Below the pieces are notes generated by a model. The model saw only the letters and a program-made list of their open reading frames with translations, searched no databases and was not told the origin of the DNA. From Kordia sp. SMS9 (lineage in GTDB: Bacteria > Bacteroidota > Bacteroidia > Flavobacteriales > Flavobacteriaceae): 64,000 bases of DNA. Positions within the stretch are counted from its first letter, which is position 1. Every line of letters starts with the position of its first letter. Both the position numbers and the translations under genes were made by a program. Positions 1-9,375 of the stretch are shown here, piece by piece. The stretch is taken from positions 178,501 through 242,500 of the forward strand of contig NZ_CP031153.1 in assembly GCF_003352465.1 (NCBI RefSeq), given 5' to 3'.

Positions 1-133
1 ATGGTAATATTTACGGTTTCTAGAAATATTTGTATAGATTTTCTTTGAAACGTTACAAAAATACTTTACACAAAAGAAAGACTGTCTAAAAAGTATAACT
101 TACGTCAAACCGAACTCTTGTGCTGAACTCCTA

Positions 134-211
134 TACCGAACTTGATTCAGTATGATTCAGTTTCTCATAAAGATTAGAAATCAATATGATGAGACTCTGA
201 GTCAAGCTCAG
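134..211. repeat. Two hairpin copies of the TCAAG-loop intergenic repeat
   Basis: TACCGAA-CTTGA-TTCAGTA (134-152, reverse orientation) and CTGAG-TCAAG-CTCAG (197-211, followed by CATGACG) are members of the same stem-loop family found at 11713, 45286 and 53045. The 297-bp stretch before the first gene shows no coding region. Confidence 0.65.
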
Positions 212-297
212 CATGACGTTTCCGATAATCTTTTCTATACTAAAAAAGCGAACCTTACTAAGTCCGCTTTTTAATGAAGTATAATTTTTTAATTTAT

Positions 298-1788
298 TTA
301 CTCTCTAATACGCTCCACAATTAAGGTATCTAAGGCTAGTTTTTGCTGCAACCATATTTTCAACTCTGCTTCGCGAAGCGTTTGAATGCTATCACTCAAC
401 GCAGGATTCCATTTTACGGCAGCTACTGGAATGGTATCTACGGTACTAAAATTACTAGAACTCAACATTCTAGCATATCCAAATTGACGTAAATCTGCAT
501 ATTGTATTTTTGCGTCTTTGGATAAGGTACTGAAAGCAACATATTTTTCATTCTGTGAAGAAGCTTTCGATTTTAATTGATCTTCTAAATTTAATTTATC
601 TTGTTTCAATTTAGTATTTTCTTCCTGCAATCCTTTAATCACAAGTTCTTTTTGATCTAAATCTTTGTAAGCCCTGTCTAACGCATCTGAAATTTTATCA
701 ACACTTCTATTTTTATTACCAAAAATCTCTAATGTAAAATCTTTGATACTTTCATATTCTTTGATATCGCTTCTATACTGCGCTTCTAAAACAGAGGAAA
801 CTTCTCCATTAAAGTGCAGAAATATGGTTCTATTGTCTATGTCTAAATCTTCTTTTCGCTTTTGTAGCCAAACTTGAGGGTTTTTCTCTATTTTTTCTAC
901 AAATAAATTATAATCTCTACTGATATTGCTTTCCTGCAACACATTCCAAAAGGTCCAAACTGCAGGAATCATCACTGCAAAAGCGACCAAAGAAGCCAAT
1001 CGTGAAATTCGTTTTCGCCGTTTAGAATTGGCGTATTTCAACATTGGAAAACGCAGCAATTTCAACACCAAAAAGGTAGCTAAGGCAATAAATATCGTGT
1101 TGATGGTAAACAAATACATGGCACCACCTGCATATCCCAATCCTATAGATCCGCCTTTGGCAAGTCCGAAACCTACCGTACATAATGGCGGCATTAAGGC
1201 GGTTGCAATTGCCACACCAAAAATCACAGAAGCAATGGTTCCTTTTTTGGTTCTCGCAATAATTAATGCCAAACCACCAAAAAAAGCAATCAAAACATCA
1301 CGAATATCGGGTGCTGTTCTAGCTAATAATTCAGAAGAATCTTTCTGTAAAGGAAAAAATTTAAAGAATAGAAAGGCGGTCAAAATACTCACCACAACCA
1401 TGACTATGAAGTTGATCAACGATTTACGAAGCGTGTAAATATCGTTGATCGCAATCGACATTCCCATTCCCAGAATTGGTCCCATTAATGGGGAAATTAA
1501 CATGGCTCCAATAACAACTGCTGGCGAATCTGCATTCAATCCGACCGAAGCAATAAAGATGGAACAAATTAAAATCCAAGTCGTTGCCCCTCTAAACGGA
1601 ACATCTTTTTTGACATCTTCAATGGTTTGATCTTTATCTACGTCATCTCGAATATCTAAAAGATTGTGTAAAAACCTTTTCAATCCTTCCCATAAACCTT
1701 TCGGGTCATCTACAACCTGCGTTCCATTGGTAGTTTCTTTGGGTTCGTCTTCTGTAAAATTAAATTTGTTTTCGCCTTCTGTACTCAT
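298..1788 (-). CDS. DUF389 / TIGR00341 family membrane protein
   Basis: This is a 496-residue integral membrane protein of unknown substrate. Residues of about 68-260 form a set of hydrophobic helices carrying the family signature SPAVVIGAMLISPLMGPILG, which identifies DUF389. The C-terminal 200 residues are soluble and contain a coiled coil (around residues 370-410, rich in Glu/Lys/Leu heptads). It starts 3 bp after the manC stop codon, so the two are probably co-transcribed with this gene second. No transport activity can be assigned from sequence. The family call is firm and the function is open. Confidence 0.85.
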   Translation of the reverse strand: MSTEGENKFNFTEDEPKETTNGTQVVDDPKGLWEGLKRFLHNLLDIRDDVDKDQTIEDVKKDVPFRGATTWILICSIFIASVGLNADSPAVVIGAMLISPLMGPILGMGMSIAINDIYTLRKSLINFIVMVVVSILTAFLFFKFFPLQKDSSELLARTAPDIRDVLIAFFGGLALIIARTKKGTIASVIFGVAIATALMPPLCTVGFGLAKGGSIGLGYAGGAMYLFTINTIFIALATFLVLKLLRFPMLKYANSKRRKRISRLASLVAFAVMIPAVWTFWNVLQESNISRDYNLFVEKIEKNPQVWLQKRKEDLDIDNRTIFLHFNGEVSSVLEAQYRSDIKEYESIKDFTLEIFGNKNRSVDKISDALDRAYKDLDQKELVIKGLQEENTKLKQDKLNLEDQLKSKASSQNEKYVAFSTLSKDAKIQYADLRQFGYARMLSSSNFSTVDTIPVAAVKWNPALSDSIQTLREAELKIWLQQKLALDTLIVERIRE

Positions 1789-1791
1789 GTA

Positions 1792-2877
1792 TTATCCGTA
1801 ATTTTCACCAAAGGTGTCTTTAACTTTTTGTAAAACTTTTTTAATGTCTTGCTCTTTTGCTTTTGGGTAAATTAACAAAACATCTTCTTTATCCACGACA
1901 ATATAATCATTTAATCCATCAATCACCACGACTTTTTTATTCGTCGTGCGAATCATATTTCCACTTGCTTCTTGCAATATAGGTTTTGCATTGACAACCG
2001 CATTACGGTTTTCCTCTTTGTCCAATTTGTCATACAAGCTTCCCCAAGTTCCTAAATCATTCCAATCAAACGTTGCTGGCAGTACATACACGTGTGTTGC
2101 GTGTTCCATGATGGCATAATCAATCGAGATGTTTTCAGATTTTCCATAATTATCCCGAATAAAATCGTCTTCAAAGTCTGTATTGTACACCGAAATGCCT
2201 TTTTCAAATAACGCGTACAGTGTTGGTTGAAATTTTTGAAAAGATGTTACAATCGTTTTGACGCTCCAAATAAAAATTCCTGCATTCCACAAATAATTTC
2301 CGCTTTCAAAAAAGGTTTTCGCTGTTGCATAATCGGGCTTTTCCGTGAATTGATGCACTTTTTTAATTGCATGTTCACTTTTTTCAAAATTAATATATCC
2401 GTATCCTGTATTTGCAAATGTTGGTTGAATCCCCAACGTCATCAGTACATTTTCTTGTTCGCATTTGTCAAAAGAAGCTTGTAAATTGTCCACAAAAGCA
2501 GTTTCATCTTCAATCCAATGATCACTTGGTGCTACGACCATCACGGCATTTGGATTTTCTTTCTGAATTTTGAGCGAAGCATATAAAATACAGGGTGCTG
2601 TATTGCGCATGGCAGGTTCTAACACCACTTGTTTTTGTGTGGCATCTGGCAATTGTGCTAAAACCAGATCGTTATATTTTTCATTCGTAAGAATGTAGAT
2701 ATTTTCTTTTGGAATGAGCTTTGAGAGTCTACTAAATGTCTTTTGAATCAAGGTTTCTCCTGTTCCCAACATGTCGTGAAACTGCTTCGGGAAGCTAGAT
2801 GTACTTACCGGCCAAAAACGCGATCCTACGCCGCCAGCCATGAGAATGGCATAATAATTCTTGTTCATTTTCGTCAT
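1792..2877 (-). CDS. manC: Mannose-1-phosphate guanylyltransferase
   Basis: This 361-residue cytosolic nucleotidyltransferase makes GDP-mannose from mannose-1-phosphate and GTP, for polysaccharide or glycan synthesis. The N-terminal nucleotide-binding loop ILMAGGVGSRFWP lies near residues 12-24. The sugar-phosphate region FTEKP is in the middle, and the length matches the single-domain enzyme without the C-terminal isomerase domain. Two in-frame ATGs (residues 1 and 4) are both possible starts. It precedes the DUF389 gene with a 3-bp gap. No other capsule or O-antigen genes are adjacent, so this looks like a housekeeping copy. Confidence 0.92.
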   Translation of the reverse strand: MTKMNKNYYAILMAGGVGSRFWPVSTSSFPKQFHDMLGTGETLIQKTFSRLSKLIPKENIYILTNEKYNDLVLAQLPDATQKQVVLEPAMRNTAPCILYASLKIQKENPNAVMVVAPSDHWIEDETAFVDNLQASFDKCEQENVLMTLGIQPTFANTGYGYINFEKSEHAIKKVHQFTEKPDYATAKTFFESGNYLWNAGIFIWSVKTIVTSFQKFQPTLYALFEKGISVYNTDFEDDFIRDNYGKSENISIDYAIMEHATHVYVLPATFDWNDLGTWGSLYDKLDKEENRNAVVNAKPILQEASGNMIRTTNKKVVVIDGLNDYIVVDKEDVLLIYPKAKEQDIKKVLQKVKDTFGENYG

Positions 2878-3081
2878 TTTTCGTGGTAGTTTTTTTTGTT
2901 ATGAAGGCAATATAATACAGATTGCGGAAATACCTAACAAAACTGTAGATTATTGATGGTTTGGTATCGTTGATCGGTTATAAAAATAAGATGTTCGGAT
3001 ATATTGTAAAGTCTCATTTAATTTTCTGTACAAATTAGATATAATTTGGTTCACTAAAAGTCCCAATAGTTCTATTAATAA

Positions 3082-3717
3082 CTAACTCCGCAACAATTCC
3101 ACTTCCGCATTTGGGTTGAACAAATACACACGACCCGAAGAAACTTCTACACATTCATAGCGTTTGACACGTTTGTTGCCGCGTTTGAATATTTTCCCGT
3201 TGTGTAATCGGAATGTACTGCCATGTGGAATTTCAAATACATAGTTTTTATCATTTTCTGGATCGTATTGTTTCAGTGCCAACGCAAATTTGGCATCTGT
3301 ATCACTACTGGCTTTCGGGTTTTTGAAATGATTTGCCACAATCGGTAAAATCTTCATGGGAAATACCTGCGGATTGATAAACGGCAGCATCAATTGTTGA
3401 AAGGTGCGTTTCCACTCGATTCCGTGCGGTTTTATCAAACGCCCAAAATTTTCATACGCAACCAAATGTGCAATTTCATGAATTAAGGTTACAAAAAACC
3501 GGTATTTATTTTCGCCAGCATTTACGGTAATCATGTGTTTACCATCGGGCATTCTGCGATAATCGCCATGTCGTGTGACACGTTGATTGACGATTTTTAA
3601 ATGCACCTGATGCGCTTTGATCAATTCAAAAGTAGGATCTACAGCGCGTTCAGGAATGTATTTGGCTAGTATTTCTTTCACGGTTTCACAAAAATACACA
3701 TTTGTTTGGAAAAGCAA
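3082..3717 (-). CDS. SprT-like zinc metalloprotease domain protein
   Basis: This 211-residue protein has the SprT/Spartan-type active site. HEIAH at residues 80-84 supplies two zinc ligands and the catalytic Glu. A downstream His in KPHGIEW (residue 98) fits the third ligand. The C-terminal part has no Cys cluster, so the zinc ribbon of some SprT proteins is absent. The substrate is unknown; eukaryotic relatives act on DNA-protein crosslinks. It lies 70 bp downstream of the DUF4349 gene on the same strand, with an 11-bp stem-loop between them. Confidence 0.8.
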   Translation of the reverse strand: MLFQTNVYFCETVKEILAKYIPERAVDPTFELIKAHQVHLKIVNQRVTRHGDYRRMPDGKHMITVNAGENKYRFFVTLIHEIAHLVAYENFGRLIKPHGIEWKRTFQQLMLPFINPQVFPMKILPIVANHFKNPKASSDTDAKFALALKQYDPENDKNYVFEIPHGSTFRLHNGKIFKRGNKRVKRYECVEVSSGRVYLFNPNAEVELLRS

Positions 3718-3732
3718 TAAAGTATATCCTTG

Positions 3733-3770
3733 ACAACCTGACGATTTCGGGAATGGAAACGTCAGGTTGT
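3733..3770 (-). other. Stem-loop between two minus-strand genes
   Basis: ACAACCTGACG (3733-3743) and CGTCAGGTTGT (3760-3770) are a perfect 11-bp inverted repeat with a 16-base loop. It lies after the DUF4349 stop and just before the SprT-like start. No T-run follows in the minus direction, so it may be a weak terminator or an mRNA structure rather than a classic intrinsic terminator. Confidence 0.5.
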
Positions 3771-3787
3771 ATTTTGAGATTTAAAAA

Positions 3788-4708
3788 TTACTTTCTCCCC
3801 TTTCTCCATCTTCTAAAAAAGATAATTCCAACAATTGCAAGTAGAATGATTGGCCAAATGGATAAAATGCCAATGAATAGACTTTGTATAAAATGCCAAC
3901 CTCCTAACAAAGCTTCTTTAGCTTTAGCTCCAAAACCCTTTTTGTAGGCCACAGGCTGCTCTTTGTATTCAATGGTTTCATAAATTTCTACTTGAATCGT
4001 ACTAAACGCCACTCGGCTACTCATGTATTTGAGTTTTCCCTGAACAACTTCAATTTCTTCTTGAATGACGCGCAATTGATTTTCTGTCGCCAAAATATCC
4101 TTCACGGTTTTTGCATTTTTTCGTAAAACTGCCTCCAAACGTTCTTTCACTTCTATTTTGGTTTGCAAGCGCGTTTGTGCGTCCATATATTTTTCTGTGA
4201 CATCGGTTGTAGAAATGTTGACATAATCGGTTTCTTCTGCAAATTTCTGAATGCCGTCTAATACGGTGTCAAAGTTTTCTTTGGGAATTTTGATCGTGAA
4301 TCGGTTTTTCTTTTCGTTGTAATTTTTATCGTAACGCAATTCCGAAATATAACCACCTTGCACGTACATCATTTGTTTGATATCTGTCAACGCTTGCGCA
4401 ATATTTTTCACTTTGTAGCGCGTACTCGCTGTTTTGATAATTTTTAAGTTTTCAGGAATGTTTGAAGCGAAAGTCTGATCGTTACTTGGTGATGTATATT
4501 TATAATCTTTACCTTTCCCTTCAACATCAAACTGAACATCTGTAGTGAGCACATCTACGCCATCATAATCATATTTGAGATCGACATTTTCTAACGAAAG
4601 TTCTTCTGTAAAACTTTTAGGATTCCCATCATGACAAGACATGAATATTAAGAAAAGAAAAATACATACTGATGATTTTAAAATTTGTTTTCGTGTGATT
4701 GCATTCAT
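3788..4708 (-). CDS. DUF4349 domain lipoprotein
   Basis: This 306-residue predicted lipoprotein has a basic, hydrophobic N-terminus ending in the lipobox IFMSC (Cys25). The body carries the DUF4349 pattern: a region beginning near LKIIKTASTRYKV, an alpha/beta segment, a coiled coil around residues 180-230, and a C-terminal transmembrane helix (about 272-298) followed by a basic tail RRWRKGRK. Membrane tethering at both ends is therefore likely. Related proteins occur across bacteria without an assigned role. It is transcribed alone or ahead of the SprT-like gene. Confidence 0.8.
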   Translation of the reverse strand: MNAITRKQILKSSVCIFLFLIFMSCHDGNPKSFTEELSLENVDLKYDYDGVDVLTTDVQFDVEGKGKDYKYTSPSNDQTFASNIPENLKIIKTASTRYKVKNIAQALTDIKQMMYVQGGYISELRYDKNYNEKKNRFTIKIPKENFDTVLDGIQKFAEETDYVNISTTDVTEKYMDAQTRLQTKIEVKERLEAVLRKNAKTVKDILATENQLRVIQEEIEVVQGKLKYMSSRVAFSTIQVEIYETIEYKEQPVAYKKGFGAKAKEALLGGWHFIQSLFIGILSIWPIILLAIVGIIFFRRWRKGRK

Positions 4709-4842
4709 AATTTTATATTTTTAAGGATTACGAATACAAACCTATCAACGTTTTGGCAAGAAGCTTTGTAAACGACTTGTAACAGCTTTGTAAATTAATT
4801 TACAAAATACAATTAACTGATTATCTGATTTTTACATTTTAA

Positions 4843-5742
4843 TTGAACACAGAAAAAACATATCATTTTTCACGATTAAAGACGGAAATTGCAGCCACAT
4901 TTCTGGCTTCGCATTCAGCTTCGAGTGATATTCGTGCGTGGAAAGGAAATACGATTACAGATTTTCAAGAAGATTTACGCCGTAAAACCAACGATAGTAT
5001 TAGCGAAAAATGGTTTTACACGTATATTAAGAATGATGCCGAAAAGTTGCCGCGTATTGACATGTTGAATTTACTCAGTGTGTATGCTGGTTTTGAAAAT
5101 TGGAATGATTTTGTGCAGCAACATGCTGAAACTAAAGTTGAAAAAAGTGCCAAACGTTTTCCAAAATTTGTCTGGTTGTTTTTGCTAGTTCCATTACTTG
5201 CGTTTGGAATTTATAGTTTGTATCCGACAGAAAACATCTTTTCCTTTTGTTTTGTAGATGCCGATCAGCGGGAAAATATCACAAAAATTCCGTTGGATAT
5301 TGAAGTGATTCGCACCAATGAAACTTCTTTGTATTTTCGAACGGATAGTTTGGGCTGTTTCTCCTACTCAACTCCTGAAAAGCAATTGACGTTTGTGGTA
5401 AAATCGCCGTATCATAAAACGGATACGATTGTGCGACATATCAATTCGAGTTCACACAAAACTGTGCATTTACAAACGGACGATTACGCACTCATGTTAT
5501 TGTATTATGCGAATGGAAACAAAGATGATTGGAAAAAACGGCGTGTACAATTGAACGAATTGATTTCAGAGAATGCGCAAATTTATCGTGTGTTTAAAAA
5601 TGATATTGGGATTGAACTATATAGCAAAAAAGAATTTATCAACTTATTAACGATTCCGACAAGTAGTTTGAAAAAGTTGCAAATTTTGGACAAAGTATAC
5701 GCGAATGAACAGATTGTGAAACTTAAATTCAGGATTCAATGA
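4843..5742 (+). CDS. Bacteroidota protein with one transmembrane helix, TTG start
   Basis: This 299-residue protein is of unknown function. The N-terminal 95 residues form a soluble domain (RLKTEIAATFLASHSAS onward, ending near GFENWNDFVQQ). One transmembrane helix follows (about residues 108-127), then a periplasmic or cytosolic C-terminal half of beta-rich character. A stop codon (TAA) sits immediately before the TTG at 4843, and the first internal ATG is near residue 74 inside the conserved domain, so TTG is the likely start. The stop overlaps the start of the next gene by 4 bp, indicating translational coupling. Confidence 0.65.
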   Translation: MNTEKTYHFSRLKTEIAATFLASHSASSDIRAWKGNTITDFQEDLRRKTNDSISEKWFYTYIKNDAEKLPRIDMLNLLSVYAGFENWNDFVQQHAETKVEKSAKRFPKFVWLFLLVPLLAFGIYSLYPTENIFSFCFVDADQRENITKIPLDIEVIRTNETSLYFRTDSLGCFSYSTPEKQLTFVVKSPYHKTDTIVRHINSSSHKTVHLQTDDYALMLLYYANGNKDDWKKRRVQLNELISENAQIYRVFKNDIGIELYSKKEFINLLTIPTSSLKKLQILDKVYANEQIVKLKFRIQ

Positions 5743-6287
5743 TGCGAAAGATATTGTACATATTCGGCTTCTTATTTTGTATTTCATGCAATGAATTTTC
5801 ACCTAAATCTGAAAATTCGACTGCGCCAACAGAAGATTCTAAAGTTCAAGAGTTGTATTTTGACACCGATGGTTCTACAGATGCCGTAAAAGGCACAGAG
5901 TTAAGTTTTACCACAAATTATTTTAGATTCGAAGCGATTGATTCAGAAATTTCTGAAAAGCTTCAAGCCAATTACGAAGCGCAATTGTTAGCGACGAAAC
6001 ATCCTGAATTCGCAGAAGCAATCAATGAGCAATTGGCAAATTCGAGTAAATTTAAAGAAGCAATTGCAGATTCCATTCAAACCATTTCCATTGAAAACAT
6101 TGAATTTCTAGGCGATCTACAAACTCGCAACGATGACACTTCCATCCAAAAAATGAGCTTCACAAAACGGATCAATTCAACGTATACTGAGAAAGATAGC
6201 GTTTTAGTCGTCATAAAACGTTCTGTGATTGAAATTGATGATACTAAAAAAGTAAATACCTCGTTTTCATTTGAGAATTTAGATTGA
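5739..6287 (+). CDS. Hypothetical lipoprotein
   Basis: This 182-residue protein has a lipoprotein signal (GFLFCISC, lipid-modified Cys near residue 17). The mature part is acidic and has no domain I recognise. It overlaps the preceding single-helix membrane protein by 4 bp (ATGA), so the two probably act together at the envelope. Nothing in the sequence suggests an enzyme. Confidence 0.65.
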   Translation: MMRKILYIFGFLFCISCNEFSPKSENSTAPTEDSKVQELYFDTDGSTDAVKGTELSFTTNYFRFEAIDSEISEKLQANYEAQLLATKHPEFAEAINEQLANSSKFKEAIADSIQTISIENIEFLGDLQTRNDDTSIQKMSFTKRINSTYTEKDSVLVVIKRSVIEIDDTKKVNTSFSFENLD

Positions 6288-6477
6288 TTCCATTTTTAGA
6301 TCCGCTGTTGTTAGATTTTTTTTATGGCGCTAACGTTTTTTGTGAATCAACTCACTGAAACGATACGACTTTTTTTCTTATCAACTAACAACAAATCAAT
6401 TACGCCGAAAAAACAGCACAATAATTTTTTGGCACGATATTTATATATATATTGAAAACGAATTAAATTTAAAACAG

Positions 6478-7251
6478 ATGAAAAGAGTATTGCTACTTCT
6501 ATTTCTTTGCGCTGCTTTGCCCGCTGTTGCGCAAACTGAGTTATCCGATGATGACGCCGAATCAAAACTACTCGTAGATAATGATCGCCTGATCGTGCTA
6601 GATTTTTACGCCACTTGGTGCGGACCTTGCAAACGTATGGATCCGATTTTGAAAGAATTGAACAAAAAATACAAAGATCGTGTTGATTTTTACAAGATTG
6701 ATGTCGATAAAAGCCAAGTAGATGATGCTTTGGGAATTTCGGCAATGCCAACGTATTTATTCATCAAAAACAGTTCAAATTTGGAACAAATTGAAGGTGC
6801 GATGAGCAAGACAAAGATGGAAAGTTTGGTCAAAAAATACATGAACTACGATGAAGATGAAGTAGAAGAAACTGTGATTGAATCTACAGAGACTGATGGC
6901 GATAGTTTTTATGATGCTACTGCAAAACATGGAGATGCTGACGAATTTAGTCAGGCAACCTTAGACAAAATTTGGAATTCTTCTACACGATTGAATTCTC
7001 TAGCTTGGCATGCGTACAAAGAACATGACAATGTAAGGCATTTACTCAAAGCCATTAAAGTTGTAGAGCGTTCTATTGAATTAGAAGCGAACTATTACAA
7101 CGTAGATACACATGCAGCGCTACTATACAAAACTGGGAATTACGCGAAAGCATTGAAAAAAGCAAAAAAAGCAATTGATATTGCAAAAAAAGAAGGCATC
7201 TCGTATGGTTCAACTTCAGAACTGATTGAAAAAATTATTGAAGAAATGTAA
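6478..7251 (+). CDS. Periplasmic thioredoxin-like protein with helical C-terminal repeats
   Basis: This 257-residue protein has a Sec signal peptide (cleavage near AVAQ). A thioredoxin domain follows, with the redox motif WCGPCK at residues 47-52 and the cis-Pro segment SAMPTYLF. An acidic linker (about residues 123-145) precedes a helical TPR-like region (about 160-250, NYYNVDTHAALLYKTGNYAKAL). It probably reduces disulfides of envelope proteins; the partner is unknown. It is monocistronic, with a clear terminator downstream. Confidence 0.85.
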   Translation: MKRVLLLLFLCAALPAVAQTELSDDDAESKLLVDNDRLIVLDFYATWCGPCKRMDPILKELNKKYKDRVDFYKIDVDKSQVDDALGISAMPTYLFIKNSSNLEQIEGAMSKTKMESLVKKYMNYDEDEVEETVIESTETDGDSFYDATAKHGDADEFSQATLDKIWNSSTRLNSLAWHAYKEHDNVRHLLKAIKVVERSIELEANYYNVDTHAALLYKTGNYAKALKKAKKAIDIAKKEGISYGSTSELIEKIIEEM

Positions 7252-7271
7252 ATTCATTTCATAAAAATAGT

Positions 7272-7303
7272 AAAAAAGGAAGCTACTCATAGTTTCCTTT
7301 TTT
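7272..7303 (+). terminator. Intrinsic terminator after the thioredoxin-like gene
   Basis: The stem arms AAAAAAGGAA and TTCCTTTTTT enclose a short loop and end in a T-run, 20 bp after the stop codon. Confidence 0.75.
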
Positions 7304-7390
7304 ATTTGCACATAAAATAGTACTTTTAGCTTAGCATTCTTACAATGAATGCTAAAACAATCGTATTCATCAATTTACATACAATTTAAC

Positions 7391-7954
7391 ATGAAAAAAA
7401 CCGCATACATTCTTACCCTTTTAGGATTATTGACTTTCTATTCAACCTATGCACAATCAGATACCAAACGTTCCATAAAAGCGTCTGTTGGTTACGGAAT
7501 TAGTTCGCCTTATGATGATGTCGAAGTAAATGGTAGTGGTTTTTTTGCTCAGGGTGAATATGTACTTGAATTCTACAATTGGTTGGATGTTCGTCCTTAT
7601 GCAGGTTTTATTTTAGCAAGTAGTGACGAAGAAGATAATGCTGCAAACGAAGCTGGATTTAAATCTGATGCTAATGCTTTTTTGATTGGTGGAAAAGCAA
7701 GAATAACAGCACCAATTCCTTGGGTTGCACCGTATCTTGAAGCTGGTATTGGAATGTCTTTTGGGAAGTTTGAAACCATTACAAATACTACTAATATTGA
7801 AAAAAGTGGTGCACTGTATCATATTCCAATTTCTGTTGGATTAGAAATCGGACGTAAACACAATATAGATGTTTCGCTTACATACTTTCTGCATCCAACT
7901 GCTGAGCAAGTTTCAGGTGCTTTTACTTTTGGTGTGGTGTTCCCGTTGAATTAG
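7391..7954 (+). CDS. Outer membrane beta-barrel protein
   Basis: This 187-residue protein starts at the ATG at 7391 rather than 7349, because that start gives a clean signal peptide (MKKTAYILTLLGLLTFYSTYAQ). The mature sequence has alternating beta-strand character with Gly and aromatic residues, e.g. ASVGYGIS, EYVLEFYNWLDVRPYAGF and a final strand GAFTFGVVFPLN. It matches small outer membrane barrels of the OmpX/porin-like type. No ligand or function is evident. A TTTG/TAGCTTAG pair at about 7305-7334 could be its promoter. Confidence 0.75.
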   Translation: MKKTAYILTLLGLLTFYSTYAQSDTKRSIKASVGYGISSPYDDVEVNGSGFFAQGEYVLEFYNWLDVRPYAGFILASSDEEDNAANEAGFKSDANAFLIGGKARITAPIPWVAPYLEAGIGMSFGKFETITNTTNIEKSGALYHIPISVGLEIGRKHNIDVSLTYFLHPTAEQVSGAFTFGVVFPLN

Positions 7955-8041
7955 TTTTTTACTCATACACTTTCTAAGACATTATAAAACTTGTAACAAA
8001 ACTCAAATCCGCTCGTCTTGCTCGTATAAAGAAGGGAAATT

Positions 8042-8704
8042 ATGGATTCAAAAAGGTTACAAAAAATTGGTGGTGTTGCTGCCATTTTAGAAGCATTGAT
8101 TTATATCATTGCTTTTATATTTTATGGTGGAATTTTAGCGTTTCCAAAAGCAACTGCCAGTACCCAAGAAGAATTCAACTTTCTCTCTGAAAATTATACC
8201 ACATTATCCATTTTAAACTTTATCAGTTATGTATTGTTTGGAATTTTGCTGGTCATTTTGGTCGCAGCAATTTATGAACGGTTCAAAAGTTATGCACCAC
8301 ATTTTGCTAAAATCATCGCTGCTTTTGGAATGATTTGGGTGGTTTTGGTCATTGCCAGCGGCATGATTTCTAATATTGGTTTGCATGAAGTTGTAGAAAT
8401 AGGCACTAAAGATCCTGAAAATGCGATGCTTATTTGGTCGAGCGTCAGTATTGTGACAGAAGGACTTGGCGGCGGAAATGAAATTGTAGGTGGAATTTGG
8501 GTTTTGTTAATTAGTATACTTTCTATAAAAGAAAAACTCTTTTCTATTCCTTTGTCTGCTTTGGGCATTATTGTGGGAATTGCAGGAATTTTAACGGTTT
8601 ATCCATTAGATATCTTCACAGAAATCTTTGGAATTTCGCAAATTGTTTGGTTTTTATGGATTGGATTTGTGATGATTGGGAAGTCAGCCACACCTAAAAA
8701 CTAG
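8042..8704 (+). CDS. DUF4386-like membrane protein
   Basis: This 220-residue protein has six or so hydrophobic helices. The N-terminal segment (MDSKRLQKIGGVAAILEALIYIIAF) and loop pattern resemble DUF4386 proteins, which are uncharacterised inner membrane proteins. It is not tightly linked to either neighbour. A stem-loop spans its stop codon. Confidence 0.65.
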   Translation: MDSKRLQKIGGVAAILEALIYIIAFIFYGGILAFPKATASTQEEFNFLSENYTTLSILNFISYVLFGILLVILVAAIYERFKSYAPHFAKIIAAFGMIWVVLVIASGMISNIGLHEVVEIGTKDPENAMLIWSSVSIVTEGLGGGNEIVGGIWVLLISILSIKEKLFSIPLSALGIIVGIAGILTVYPLDIFTEIFGISQIVWFLWIGFVMIGKSATPKN

Positions 8705-8727
8705 AAACTGTCGCTTTCTTTAGGTGT
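8690..8727 (+). terminator. Stem-loop overlapping the stop codon, possible terminator
   Basis: ACACCTAAA (8690-8698) and TTTAGGTGT (8719-8727) form a 9-bp perfect stem whose loop contains the stop codon of the DUF4386-like gene. The T-rich tail is weak. Confidence 0.4.
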
Positions 8728-8779
8728 AACGTTTGTATGAATTTGATACTTATACATTGTAACCAATAAAACTTGCACA

Positions 8780-9265
8780 ATGATATACCGCGTTAAAGAA
8801 AAATTTTGGTCTTTTGGAGACAACTTCGCTATCAAAGATGAATATGGAAATGATTGTTTTTATGTTAAAGGAAAAGTATTCTCTTGGGGAGATAATTTAT
8901 CATTTCAAGATAAAGACAGAAACGAAATTGCAGTCATTAAACAAAAACTATTCACACTACTGCCAAAATATCAAATCTTTATAGATGGTGAATTGTATGC
9001 GGATATCCAAAAGCAATGGAGTTGGTTTAAGAAAAAGTTCACCTTAGATGTTCCTGGACCGAACGACTACACGATTGAAGGTTCTTTTTGGGGACATGAA
9101 TTTTCGTTCATTCGAAATAACAGAGAAGTGGCAACCATTAGTAAAAAACTGTTTGCTTGGCGCGATAGTTACAGCGTTGATATTAAAGAAGACGAAAACC
9201 ATGCGGCTATTATAATCACTTGCATTGTTATTGATCAGATATTGCATGATGGGAATCATTCGTAA
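8780..9265 (+). CDS. LURP-one-related (Tubby-like) protein
   Basis: This 161-residue protein consists of one LURP-one/Tubby C-terminal-like beta barrel. It has the repeated pattern of short strands typical of the family: VKEKFWSFGDNFAIKDEYGN, VKGKVFSWGDNLSF, FTLDVPGPNDYTIEGSFW, and a C-terminal hydrophobic helix IIITCIVIDQIL. In other organisms the fold binds lipids or is related to scramblases; the bacterial members are uncharacterised. It starts with ATG at 8780 and is monocistronic. Confidence 0.75.
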   Translation: MIYRVKEKFWSFGDNFAIKDEYGNDCFYVKGKVFSWGDNLSFQDKDRNEIAVIKQKLFTLLPKYQIFIDGELYADIQKQWSWFKKKFTLDVPGPNDYTIEGSFWGHEFSFIRNNREVATISKKLFAWRDSYSVDIKEDENHAAIIITCIVIDQILHDGNHS

Positions 9266-9375
9266 GCACTAGCTTTCTAGCTTTTTATACGCTTAGTTTC
9301 TTCTATAGTATTTTACAAACTCATCCAAACATAAAATTTGTTTGTATATATTAGTGAACACACAAGTGAACATAT

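Noticed and set aside
6347..6751. 134-residue minus-strand frame
   Set aside because: It overlaps the thioredoxin-like gene start region antisense and has no coding features.
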